Positions 11,691 through 21,793 of a stretch of DNA of 64,000 bases are shown piece by piece; position 1 is the stretch's first letter, and the number at the start of each line of letters is the position of its first letter. Origin of the DNA: Pyricularia pennisetigena (Eukaryota; Ascomycota; Sordariomycetes; Magnaporthales; Pyriculariaceae); the NCBI RefSeq assembly GCF_004337985.1, contig NC_043744.1, positions 4,248,366 to 4,312,365 on the forward strand. The letters are read 5' to 3'. The notes beneath the pieces were generated by a model. The model was not told where the DNA came from. It did not search any database and worked only from the letters and a program-made list of their open reading frames with translations. A program made the translations under genes and the position numbers.

Positions 11691-13220
11691 ATGGACCCCC
11701 ACACAGCCATGTCTCTTTTCTCCATAGAAAAGTCCCAAAATCCCATATCGTCGAGACCCCAGAGTCCGCGTCCCCCTGCAAAAGCACACCCACACAGACC
11801 CGTATCCGCACCAAAAGCCTCGGGACCCATTCCACTCAAGGACCTCGGGATCTCACCCGAAGCAGCGCACACCAGTGGCCAGAATAGCCCAGATGCAGAC
11901 CTCGAACGGAGCCGCCCCAGCTCCCCAGACCCCGGGGAGGCCGCCACAGCGACGGCCACAGAGGCCCTTCAGACCGTCTGGGACCCCTACATGAACCGCT
12001 TCCGGCTCGTCTCGGCCTCGCTCATAAATTTCGCCAACGGGCTCAACGACAGCGCCCCTGGCGCTCTGATTCCCACTCTCGAGGAGCGCTTCGGCATCGG
12101 CTACGCTGTTGTCTCGCTCATATTCGTCGCCAATGCGCTCGGCTTCATCGCAGGGGCGATCTGCATCGACAGCATCCGCGCCAGGCTGGGCGCCGCCCGT
12201 GGCCTGGTGCTGGCTGAGACCCTGCGCGCCGTTGGTTACCTGGTCATCACCTGCTCGTCCTCGACGCCCTTCCCCGTGATTGCCTGCGCCTTCTTCCCTA
12301 TAGGTCTGGCCATGGCTATCAATCTATCCACGGTCTCGATCTTTTGCGGCTCGTTGCGCTCAGGGACCGCCGTGCTCGGCATCCTCCATGGCGCATACGG
12401 CATTGGCGGCACTGTGGGACCCCTGATCGCCACATCCATCGTCACGGCTCCTGGCGCTACCAACACCGCCTGGTCCAAGTACTACTTCATGACCATGGGC
12501 CTGGCCGCCTTCAACGGCGTCTTTGCCTACGTCTCGTTCCGTCGCTACGAGCCGGAAGCAACCCAACCTGCCCAGCAGGCGCCAAACGACAGCAGCGCAA
12601 CACCGCCCAAGACCAACCCCGGTATAGGGACAATGATCCAAGCCCTCCGCAGCCCCGTCGTCCTCGTCTGCGCCCTCTTCAACTTTGCCTACCAGGGCGC
12701 CGAGGTCTCCATCAGCGGCTGGGTCATCTCGTTCCTCATCACGGCGCGCGGAGGCGACCCCGCCTCGGTCGGATACGTCACGGCAGGCTTCTGGGCCGGC
12801 ATCACCATCGGTCGGCTGCTGGTCGCGACGCCGGGATTGAGCACTCGCGTCGCCGGCCGGGAGGTCCGCTTCGTGTTCGTCTGCACCCTTGGATCCGCCG
12901 TCTTCGAGGCCCTCGTTTGGGCCGTGCCAAACGTCATCAGCAACGCCGTGAGCGTCTCCATAGTTGGGCTGCTGCTGGGTCCCGTCTTCCCCTGCGGTGT
13001 GGCCGTGTGGCTGCGGTTGATGGGCCGCCGCGAGAGGCTGAGCGGCATGGGGTTGATTACTGCGTTTGGCAGCTCAGGAGGAGCCGCGGCGCCGTTTACG
13101 ACAGGGCTTTTGGCGCAGGTGGTTGGGACTTTCGTGCTGCATCCTATTGCAATTGGGCTTTTTGGCGTTATGGCGATCTGTTGGTGGTGGCTGACCAGGG
13201 AGCGCAAGCGGGTTGAGTAG
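11691..13220 (+). CDS. MFS transporter, fucose-permease/BSC6-like
   Basis: Intron-free 509-aa membrane carrier. The first 100 residues are a Pro/Ser-rich cytosolic tail; then twelve hydrophobic segments begin near NRFRLVSASLINFANGLND. The opening pattern (NG.ND...GALIPTLEE) and the IDSIRARLGAARGL loop are typical of the fungal MFS subgroup related to bacterial FucP and yeast Bsc6. The ATG at 11691 (tcatcATGG) is chosen over an in-frame ATG 38 codons upstream, which would lie before a likely leader splice site and adds no conserved sequence. Substrate is unknown. The downstream gene is convergent. Confidence 0.87.
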   Translation: MDPHTAMSLFSIEKSQNPISSRPQSPRPPAKAHPHRPVSAPKASGPIPLKDLGISPEAAHTSGQNSPDADLERSRPSSPDPGEAATATATEALQTVWDPYMNRFRLVSASLINFANGLNDSAPGALIPTLEERFGIGYAVVSLIFVANALGFIAGAICIDSIRARLGAARGLVLAETLRAVGYLVITCSSSTPFPVIACAFFPIGLAMAINLSTVSIFCGSLRSGTAVLGILHGAYGIGGTVGPLIATSIVTAPGATNTAWSKYYFMTMGLAAFNGVFAYVSFRRYEPEATQPAQQAPNDSSATPPKTNPGIGTMIQALRSPVVLVCALFNFAYQGAEVSISGWVISFLITARGGDPASVGYVTAGFWAGITIGRLLVATPGLSTRVAGREVRFVFVCTLGSAVFEALVWAVPNVISNAVSVSIVGLLLGPVFPCGVAVWLRLMGRRERLSGMGLITAFGSSGGAAAPFTTGLLAQVVGTFVLHPIAIGLFGVMAICWWWLTRERKRVE

Positions 13221-13450
13221 GTGGGCAGCAACTGCCTGAAAGTCGACTGTCGGCTTCGAGTGGAGCAATCAAGATTGAGTTTTATGCATTCGTTTCTTCT
13301 TACTCTATCATACTCTATCGTGACGCTATATCGCTGTCTATAATAGTAGTTACCGTCAGTTCTCAAAATAACGAGATTCAATGCATTCTATACCGTCTGC
13401 AATCTGATCCCATGCTTTTTTCTTTTTGCAGTTTAGCCCAAATATATCGC

Positions 13451-14542
13451 TCATTCAAACTTCTTTGCCACATCCTTGACGCTCAACTTTCCATCTGACA
13501 AGTCCTTGACTGTCTCCAGGATAGATGAAAAGTCGGAAAACGTTGTGTAAGGCACCCTCTCGGTCTCGCAAAACTTGACGAGATCTAGGATAGGATGGTT
13601 AGCTATGTCGTGCAGTAACACTGTCCCCTGGCCTCGTCATCAAAACCACTTACCACGCCCCTCCTTGGCAAACAGCAAGTCTGTCTCCTTGGCAGCAGAC
13701 AGGTCCGATACGCCGTCACCAGCGTACAACATGATTGGCCTCTCCTTGAGGCCCGAGTATTTGCGAATCTCAATCGACTTGTCATGCCCGAAGCCACTTC
13801 ACCATAACAGAAAAAAACAAAAGAGTCAGCATGATACCTAGTCGTAGCCTCCGCCTCCTATTACCACGAGGCGAGTAAACGCAAGCTCTCACCTGTCATC
13901 ATGAAACACAATCTCCCAGCCGTTGGGCTCATCCATGGTGGCCTTGCCCTTCCTGACGGCGACGTCGTTGCTCACGATCTGGATGTTGCTCACGGCCTCC
14001 TCCCCAATCAGCTTCCGCACCAGAGCCTGGATGACGGGGCGCATGCCGCCGCTCAGGATGACGATGGGGACGTTGTTGTCGCGGCACCACTCGTAGAAGC
14101 GCGCAAACGCCGGGTCGAGCTTGACATTCTCGAGCAGCAGGTTGACGCACTCGTCGAAGGGCACGGGGACCGACTCCAGCATGCCCGTGAAGACGTCGCG
14201 GAAGTCGACGCGGCCCTCGAGCACGTCGATGTTGGCCGCCCGCCGCTTCTCGCGACCGTAGCCGAGGTTGTCCGTCAGCCAGTCGTTGGAGTCCTGCACC
14301 GTTATTGTTCCTTGACACAGACGGAGAGGGTTCGTTGCGAGTTAGTTTCTTTTTTCTGCTTTTAGGCTGTAATGTCCTCAGAGTTGCACGAGGCTCGTGC
14401 TGCCTGGGACTCTGAGACCGGCGCAAGAAGGAATGAGGGAATGGGAAACCGGTGGGAACCAACCGTCAAAGTCAGTGAAGAAGATGATCTTGGGCTGAGT
14501 GCGGAGAGCTGGAAGCTCATCCGTCGCTGTTACAGAGCCCAT
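13451..14542 (-). CDS. HAD-superfamily phosphatase, yeast Pyp1 (YNL010W) family
   Basis: Small cytosolic phosphatase of the polyol-phosphate/phosphoserine-phosphatase type. Four exons (14542-14464, 14310-13893, 13796-13654, 13584-13451) join in frame to 257 aa. HAD motif I is FFTDFDGTIT with nucleophile D24 and acid D26; motif II is VILSGG; motif IV is GDGVSDLSAAKE. The pattern DSNDWLTDNLGYG after motif I matches the Pyp1 family. The first intron (GTTGGT donor) splits the Gly codon of the DFDG motif, so any unspliced model loses the active site. Yeast Pyp1 is reported to act on polyol phosphates; the same role here is inferred. The gene is convergent with the upstream MFS gene. Confidence 0.9.
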
Positions 14543-15034
14543 TTTGAACTGTTTCCTGCGTGCGGATGCCCTCTGTGTATGCGACAAATGATTGCAAGCA
14601 CAAATCAATTATCCTATGTTGTCTGTCGCTGCACTGGCTGGTGAATGACAATTTTTGCTGAAAGGCCAATCAGTAAATAAATGCAAACACTATTTGAGGG
14701 AAATCGGATATCAAAAGCCCACCTTATCTTGGCCAAGAATCAATCTCAAAGCCCCTCCGTCATCTGGAAAATTCAATAGGTTCCGCGTGGTGGCACAAGT
14801 ACATCTGAGTGGTCTTCTGGCGAACCCAGGCAGAGAACCGACCGCTCGTTCCGCGGGGCAACGGCCTACGTCAGATTTCCTGCCGCCATCCCGCCTTGGT
14901 CGGTTTGTCCGCTCCGGTACCGGGGTCTTGGAAGTGGGGCGGGTCTTTACCGTAAAGATTCAAGACGGCAGAGAAATGAGAAGCGACAAACGAAAAATCA
15001 AGTAGAAAAATCAAGGAGACAAATTCATCAAAGG

Positions 15035-15119
15035 TGTTGCAGGCTATGTCTACAGAAGCCACTGGCATTAGTCATTGACGGAAGCTTTCGTTCTTTTTGG
15101 GTGTGTTTTTAATGCAACA
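15035..15119. mobile_element. Short TIR-bounded repeat unit, copy 1
   Basis: 85-bp unit that opens with TGTTGCA and closes with its inverse TGCAACA. It is about 85% identical by eye to the unit at 15382, including the stretch ATTAGTCATTGACGG. Too short to encode anything. It may be a miniature inverted-repeat element or a fragment of a larger transposon; no clear target-site duplication was found. Confidence 0.5.
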
Positions 15120-15381
15120 GTTATGAGCCCGGGAGGAATTACCAACCGAGATTCGATCAATTGCGCCTAGGTTTGGATTCTGGGCAGGGAAACCTGTAAC
15201 TTCCCTTGTATTGTTCAAACCACATAATAACAACCTCCCAAAACGTTTGTATACGTAAACAAGTCACGATTTGGTAGGGTGTACCCGAAGGCATAATAAG
15301 CCGTTTGCACAAAAGAGAGATAGATGCATTCCGCTGCCGCATTATAGGTGTTATTGGTACCGCCAGCGGACTGGGGGGGCA

Positions 15382-15464
15382 TGTTGCAGGCTATGTCTAC
15401 CGAAGTCACTGGGATTAGTCATTGACGGGAGCTTTCGTCTTTTGGCTGTGTTTTTAGTGCAACA
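15382..15464. mobile_element. Short TIR-bounded repeat unit, copy 2
   Basis: 83-bp unit in the same orientation as the one at 15035, with the same 7-bp ends TGTTGCA/TGCAACA. It differs by scattered substitutions and small indels in the T-rich right third. Confidence 0.5.
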
Positions 15465-17326
15465 AAAGGCGTTTCGAAATATACACCCGAAGTGGCCGAC
15501 CGACAGCCGACCAACCCATCTTGTCCTTTCACATACGGGCCGCCTGCCAATGCCATGAACATTTCCAGCCTTGCGAACCACGTTCAACACAGCAGTTTTG
15601 CACCCATCTCGTAAGGCTTACTGCCCGGTGTTCCGTGGTCGCGATGACGAAACTGCATGAAAATGTCATGTGAAACTGGGTGATGAATTGTTCCACACCA
15701 GGTCCATGTCTACAAAGTGTCGCATCTACAACGCCGTCACGCGCTGCTAGACCATGCTTACAGTACCTCGGGTATTCGAATAACATTTTACCGAAGGCCG
15801 GGTGGTCTCCAGGCCAGGAGTACGATTGCGGTACTTGTCCTGATTGACGAGACTTGATCAAGGTCTTGTTGATTTTTCTTCCTTACGGCCACGTTTGCCT
15901 CAGGTCGTAGATCTCACATTCTGGAGCAGACCCCATTCGAACCGTTCGGCCGGACCGCCCGAGGCACATGAACAAGCATAGATGTTCATACTTTGAAATC
16001 CGCTTTTCCTTGTAGCTCTCCCGTTCTCATCATCATCATCATCATCATAATCATGCAACGATTTCAGATCGGATTGGTTCCCAAGGTATTATAAATCCTC
16101 GGGTCTTCCGGCCAGTGTCGGCGCGTCCTGGGATGTGGTCTGGATGAATATGTATGATCTGCATTGTCACCCGAACAAAGTTGCCTTCCATAGACTTGGC
16201 TCTTTTCTTATTGCGGCCCCGAGGAGCCGGGGGAGCATGGGTACAAGTCCGTGGAAGCTCTTACGTAGTACCGCGCGGTTACAATTTCATCTCTGGGCCA
16301 GATCCAGACAACCTCCAGAAGATCCAATCGAGTCGACGCCCCAATGGGTAATCGACGTGTGGAGCTGAAACCCGGTAAGCACCACCAAGAGACAAAGCTT
16401 CTTGGTAGTAACTTTGGGTCCTACAGCCTCAGCCTCAGCCTCGGTCCCCAAGTGCACGCAGCTGAGGTAGTTTTTTCCAACAACAGTGCCCCTCAACCTC
16501 AGGCTGTGGCGTCAAAGGTCATGGTCGGCTCTGAGGCCGCCACCATGCGTCATAGTTTGCACCATGAACCATTAGCATGGACATGCATAGTAGATAGAGA
16601 AGACTCGGACCGGGAATATTCGACTACGCCTCGTAGCAATCTCGAAGACGATTAAAAGTGATTGGTCAAGCAAGAACTTACTCAGTGGTAATGATTTGCG
16701 TTCTCGTGTCATGCATGCGCTTCATAACTCGCGCGAAGATCTCGGCATCGCTCTTCAATTTGCATTAGAGATTTGATTGGAGCTTAAACCATTCAGCATG
16801 AATGTTCAGAAATACGAGTTGCGCCAGATTAAATGAAGTGCCAATTTGTGGACGACATGATGACGCATCAATCCCGCCAAAATAACCTCTCCCAAAAATT
16901 CAAGCCAGTGGCATGAGCTGAAAGCGGCCTAAGATAATTTGTGTATATACTTTCCAACGGATAGCTGTTCAGCCGTTGGACGGATTTCGAACAGAATCGA
17001 TGCGAGTTCCCCAGGTGCGTTGAGATGACTCTTTGCAGTTCCATCCGGTGTTTCATGGGTTGGACAAAAGGTTTGCCGGGATGTTGCCACACACTGGAGA
17101 CATATCGGACGGTGGGTGGCATTTTGGGTTCGCCTCCGTTTCATGAACCTGGGGCGCCTTACTCGGGTGATGGGAATAGCCACTGGAATTTTATTACATT
17201 GTCTCCAACTTCCCCCAAGTTTTTCTTTTTTTTTTATTAAAACCTCGGAATGCACTCATTCAAACTCACGAACTGTCGCCAGATTGGAATGTTCGAAATA
17301 ACTCCATTCGACAATCACAATTCACC

Positions 17327-18316
17327 ATGAAGGCGACCATCCTTACACTTGCTGCGGCAGTGGCCCCGGTGCTGGCGGGCGTACCACCGGCGGAATTCAA
17401 GTTTCCCGAAGCTGATAACGAGCTGGGTGTGGCATTCACATGGAGCGGCCAATCCAGGACCGTCTCGGCAGGCCAGCTGTTTGGCAGCAACAGTAAGCCG
17501 ACCAAGCAACGATGCATCATCTCCGGCCAATCCCCTGCAGAAAGCTAACCATTCAATCCCCCGTGGGAAAAAAAAGTCACCAGCCAGCAGCCTCAGCTTG
17601 CGGTTGATCAGAAAAAGTTCAAAGCCCTAGCAGACTACAAGGGCGAATACATGATCGTCATGATCGACCCGGACGCGCCATCACCCGACAACCCACGGCT
17701 GCGCTCCATCCTCCACTGGTTCCAGGCCTCAGTCACGGCCCAGACCACCGTGGCGTCCAACAGCACCCTCGGGGGCCAGACGGCACTGCTGCCCAAGGCG
17801 GGAGCGCAGGCCCTGGCGCCGTACGTGCCGCCCGGGCCGCCGCCCACTTCGTCAGCGCACCGCTACATCATCTACGCCTTTGCGCAGCCGTCCAACTTCA
17901 GTATGCCGCGGACTTTTTCCAATTTCAGCGCCACGAACCGCGCCGGCTTCAACATTGACAACTTTGTCCGCGACGCCAAACTCGCCAAGCCGCTGGCCGC
18001 CGAGTACTTTTATGTGTCGCGCCAAGCCAACGTTCCCGGCACCTTTGTCGACCAGCCCGGCGGCTCGTACCCCGGCGGCAACGGCAACGCCATCTTCACG
18101 GCCAACCAGACGAGACCCTCGGGATCGAGCAACGGCACGACCCCGGCGCCGACGAAACCATCCGGCGGTAGCTCTAGTGGTGGTAATACCGTCGGCAGCG
18201 GTGGTACCACCTATACGCCGCCATCGGTGCCGGGCAAAGCGGCCGTCAAGCAGCCTGCTGGTCTGGGTGCTTTGTTTGGAGCGGGGCTTGTAGTAGGACT
18301 TACTATGTTGTTGTAA
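17327..18316 (+). CDS. Secreted PEBP-like protein with GPI-type tail
   Basis: Phosphatidylethanolamine-binding-protein fold predicted to act outside the cell. Exons are 17327-17492 and 17577-18316 (donor GTAAGC, acceptor AAAAAAG), giving 301 aa. A signal peptide (about residues 1-17, ending VLAG) is followed by the PEBP core with the ligand-site motif DPDAPSP (residues 86-92) and LHW (101-103). After about residue 240 there is a Ser/Gly/Thr/Pro-rich linker and then a hydrophobic end (LGALFGAGLVVGLTMLL), as expected for GPI attachment. Several N-glycosylation sites (NST, NFS, NGT) fit secretion. The usual fungal PEBPs are cytosolic or vacuolar protease-Y inhibitors, so the surface form is a distinct subtype. 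The exact ligand is unknown. Confidence 0.87.
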
Positions 18317-20209
18317 AGGAGTCTACACAAAATTGTGGAAACTTTTTTTTTTCTTTTTCGGTAGTATATTTTAACAAACAAACAAAAAAACTAATCTTGT
18401 TCTTTTCACCAACCAATTTTTATTTTTATTTATTTTTATTTTATTTTTATTCACAGTAATTACTTCAATGCTGGGCGTTTTTTTCGAAGGCCGCGCCTTG
18501 GCAAAAGACAATTCCAGATTTGAGATCCTTTTTGTTGCTGATTATCCAACACGTCTGCGTAAATCCCAACGCTGCATTCTCCTGGTCTTTGAAGTCGGCC
18601 ACTTACTATTGCACGCTGTTATGGCTGTGGTATTGGTTCTTCATGCAAAGGGCTTTTAAGCGACCGGCACGTTACAGGTGCCCAACTGCCATTGGTTGTT
18701 TTCAGCAAGTGTTGTGGTGCGTGAGATTATTAAGCCCCTGGGAAACACAAAAATAGTTCCATCCCTTACTGGATCAAATTGGGGCTCCAGCGGACCCCAA
18801 CCAGGGGCTGAGCAGCAAAACAAGCACAGGGCAGGTAAGGCTGATGGGTGGTTTTTGGCCTGTATTATCACGCATCAACAATAGAATTGGAAGGGACTTG
18901 GGATGAACAATTTCTATCGGAAGAGCGGTCCGGCTCACCCGACTTCGTTCTAAGGATGATGTTATTCTTTAATTAATGATTTCATCTTATTAATTCTTTG
19001 GCTGCAGTAGGGTATACAAACAGTCACTCTTTGTTGATTTGCTGCGCGAGAAATGTCAAGGCTAGGAGTTGCCCAAAGCACCCTGCCATGCCATCATGTA
19101 GATGGCTAAGAAACCACTAAATCAACCGCCATTTGAATTCATTACTCGCTCCAGCACAGGCTAAGTGCCTATAGCTAATTATTTCACCTTGCGTACTTGG
19201 TTTGGTTGGTAGGAGGGAAAGGTGACATCGCGTCTTCCCTCTCAACCGTTGAATTCAAATTCCGGGACGACAGTCAGCCCTACCGGATCAAATACAGAAA
19301 GCGGGAAGGAAGCGGGAGGATGTCACGAACCTTGCACATTTTTGTCTTACATCTGAACGAGTTGAATTATTTTCGAACGTTCGAGACCTTCGGAGACAGT
19401 ACTCCGTCTTTACTGGCGGGGTCGTTGCCAGTCCAGAACAGACTCGTTAGTTGCGATGCTCAATAAGGTAAGCAAACAGTGAGGGTGAAGTCTATTTCAG
19501 GCCTTGGGCACGTGCTGTCCCTTCAAGCGAGTTTCGAAGCGAGTGGTGGCTTACTGTCTGAAGCTGCGGAACCAAAAGCAGCCCCCAATCAGAGAAGGGA
19601 TGGCGAAAGCTTGGATGAAAAGCATTCGGCCCCACACCACACATAACGAAACAGCGCTTGGCAGCAAGTGTTACACTGGATCTCGCAGCACCAAATCACC
19701 AAGAACATGTCGACTGCTTACTGTGGACCTGACAATGTATAAGGAAACAAGTTCCCACCCAAGCCTCATGGGTTCCAATTATTACCCATCCTACAAGCAT
19801 AGTTACAGCAGCGATCAAGCACTCAAAATAAGCTTGTGTTCCTCTCTCGCGGGTCAAGGAAGCTGTCTATCTAATCAGTTGGTTGGGCTTGTTCCGGGAT
19901 TCCCACCTCAGTTGCACAAGATCGCTCCTGACCATCATCCCCATCTAGGATCCCACAAAATCTACTCGTCTGCTCCTTTCACTGACCAAATCCTTCTTTC
20001 ACGCTTTCGTTCTTTTCCACGCTCGGATGCTTAGCAGAGGGTGTTTTGTTTCACATCCCAGATAAAGGCTACAATAGAGCTGCTTTCCATGCATTCTGGT
20101 TTGAGTGTTTTCTGAATTTGACGGCCCCGTCCTGCGACTAGACTAGATCAACAGAAGACCTGGCCAAACAAGGACATCATCTCCCGCACACTTCATCACC
20201 GCCGAAACC
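18317..20209. other. Intergenic region, no gene seen
   Basis: Begins with an AT-rich tract of repeated TATTTT units (about 18417-18452), then non-coding sequence up to the leader of the next gene. An open frame at 19504-20034 has no recognisable domain and biased composition, and is not called. Confidence 0.5.
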
Positions 20210-21793
20210 ATGCAGAGCATTACATTTGCCGCTTTCCTACTGGCAGTCGCCATGCCCCTGATCGTGAAGGTATTTCTCCGGCCCGGTCATAGCAAGTCCC
20301 TATTCTCCTCACTGCCATCCTCGGTCAGACGCTGCATCCGCTTTGTCCAGCTCCTTGCTGGCGGCGAGCAGCAGCAGCAGCAACAGCACCGCGGCGGCAA
20401 ATTCCCGTCATCCCCGTTTCTCGGCTGCAGCGGTGGCGACGGGGAGGCGCCGCAACGGGTGCAGCAGCGAGGCCGCCCTGTTCGCGCCGTTAGCTACAGC
20501 AACGATGAGTACGCGAGGACACTAAACGCTGACAATGACCTATCTCCGCCAACCAGCCTGGATGACCTCCTGCTCCGGAACATCAGGGGTGGCAGCAGAC
20601 CTCCCAGCCGCAGCGGCAGCCGGCCCTCGAGTCGCAGCAACAGCAGACCCCCGAGCCGCAGTAACAGTAGGCCTCCTAGCCGCAGCGGCAGCAGACCTCC
20701 CAGCCTTGGCGGCATGTCGCCGCTCCCCTCGAAGCCGACCCGTCGCAATTTTCTCCGCAAGTCGAGCTACGACTCGACCCACTCGTGCGCTGCCGGTGTT
20801 AACTCTGCCTCCTCGGCGTCCGCAGTGACCGGTAGCACAAGCGCAGTATTTGATAGCTTCGCCATCGGCCTTGGCGGTGCTTGCGACTTTGCCCCGCCCT
20901 CGGGCAGCGACTACTCCCCGCGTGGACGTGGCCGGACCCAATCGTGGAATGTCGTCGCGGACGCCTTGAGCAGTAGCAACAGCAGCAGCACCTCTCCAGC
21001 TAACTTGACCATCCTCGAGGTGAGGGGTGGCATCGTCTGTCAGCGGGAGGTTGACGACGAGACCGGCACCGAGGGCGATATGGGCGTCGGTTCGGGTGCG
21101 GGCGCGGGCCAGGCGGCGGACCTCGTGGACCTGGCGGCAGCGTGGGCGTCCTCGCGCGGCGTCGACACCAATGTCGGGCTCGAGCACTTTGAAGCGAGGT
21201 CGATGCTGGGCCGCGCCATCCGCAAGTTCAAGGCCAAGTCGCGGCGGCTGAAGCAGATGGGCGCGCGCGAGCACGTGGTGCGCGAGGCTCGCGAGAACTG
21301 GGCCCGGCGCTCGCTCGAATTCGAGGCCGATGAGTGGGCCGCTGCCGCTGCCGCCGCCTCGGTCGTCACCAGCCCGAGGAGCTCCATATCGTCCGACACC
21401 GCCCCGCCCACGACCGTCTACCACGCCAGTGTCCCTGACGCTGCCGACCCGACCGTCCTCGAGGCCGTGGTCGAGCTGCCCCACCTCGAGAAGACGCCCG
21501 TGCTGCGCCCGGCCGAGTCCATGGACAGCCTGGCGCGCGACGTCGCCGCCCTGTCCGCCGAGAGCGAGCTCCCTCACTCGGTCAAATCAGCAGCGGCTGC
21601 GGTCAGGCCCGTCTCCCGCGGCAAGGCGGGCAGCAAGAGCACGGTCGGGAGGCGCCTGAGCACCTCGATCCGCGCTTTCAGGAGGCGGAGCAGCAGCAAG
21701 CCCGAGAACCGCAAGCGGGCCGGGTCGGGCTCCAGTGATTCGACCACGATCGGCAGGCGACGGACCATGATGTCTTGGGGCAGGGCCAAGTAA
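20210..21793 (+). CDS. Hypothetical protein with N-terminal membrane segment and RS-repeat
   Basis: 527-aa uninterrupted frame, not recognised as any family. Residues 3-24 form one hydrophobic segment, so it may be an N-terminally anchored protein with a large cytosolic part. Then come a poly-Gln run (six residues near 53) and a repeat region at residues 129-165 made of an eight-residue unit R-P/S-P/S-S-R-S-G/N-S. The rest is predicted disordered, rich in Ser, Ala and Arg, with a basic patch near IRKFKAKSRRLKQM and a very basic C-terminus (RRRSSSKPENRKR). GC-rich third positions and conserved-looking basic blocks argue for real coding; the long antisense frame opposite it is a shadow. Confidence 0.7.
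   Translation: MQSITFAAFLLAVAMPLIVKVFLRPGHSKSLFSSLPSSVRRCIRFVQLLAGGEQQQQQQHRGGKFPSSPFLGCSGGDGEAPQRVQQRGRPVRAVSYSNDEYARTLNADNDLSPPTSLDDLLLRNIRGGSRPPSRSGSRPSSRSNSRPPSRSNSRPPSRSGSRPPSLGGMSPLPSKPTRRNFLRKSSYDSTHSCAAGVNSASSASAVTGSTSAVFDSFAIGLGGACDFAPPSGSDYSPRGRGRTQSWNVVADALSSSNSSSTSPANLTILEVRGGIVCQREVDDETGTEGDMGVGSGAGAGQAADLVDLAAAWASSRGVDTNVGLEHFEARSMLGRAIRKFKAKSRRLKQMGAREHVVREARENWARRSLEFEADEWAAAAAAASVVTSPRSSISSDTAPPTTVYHASVPDAADPTVLEAVVELPHLEKTPVLRPAESMDSLARDVAALSAESELPHSVKSAAAAVRPVSRGKAGSKSTVGRRLSTSIRAFRRRSSSKPENRKRAGSGSSDSTTIGRRRTMMSWGRAK
20594..20704 (+). repeat. 24-bp coding minisatellite
   Basis: Four full 24-bp units plus a partial fifth, each encoding an RPPSRSGS-type octapeptide. Units differ mostly at silent sites and at Gly/Asn and Pro/Ser positions. 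Length is likely variable between strains without breaking frame. Confidence 0.85.

Larger units (their letters stand above)
14543..17326. other. Gene-free 2.8 kb with a short repeat pair
   Basis: No credible gene. Contents are the divergent leader of the HAD gene, two related about 85-bp inverted-repeat-bounded units (15035 and 15382), a short (ATC) run at 16027-16048, and the promoter of the PEBP gene. Confidence 0.55.

Noticed and set aside
19504..20034. 176-aa open frame
   Set aside because: No known domain, signal peptide or codon bias like neighbouring genes; probably chance.
20540..21577. 345-aa antisense frame opposite the RS-repeat protein
   Set aside because: Shadow of GC-rich third positions and of the 24-bp repeat.
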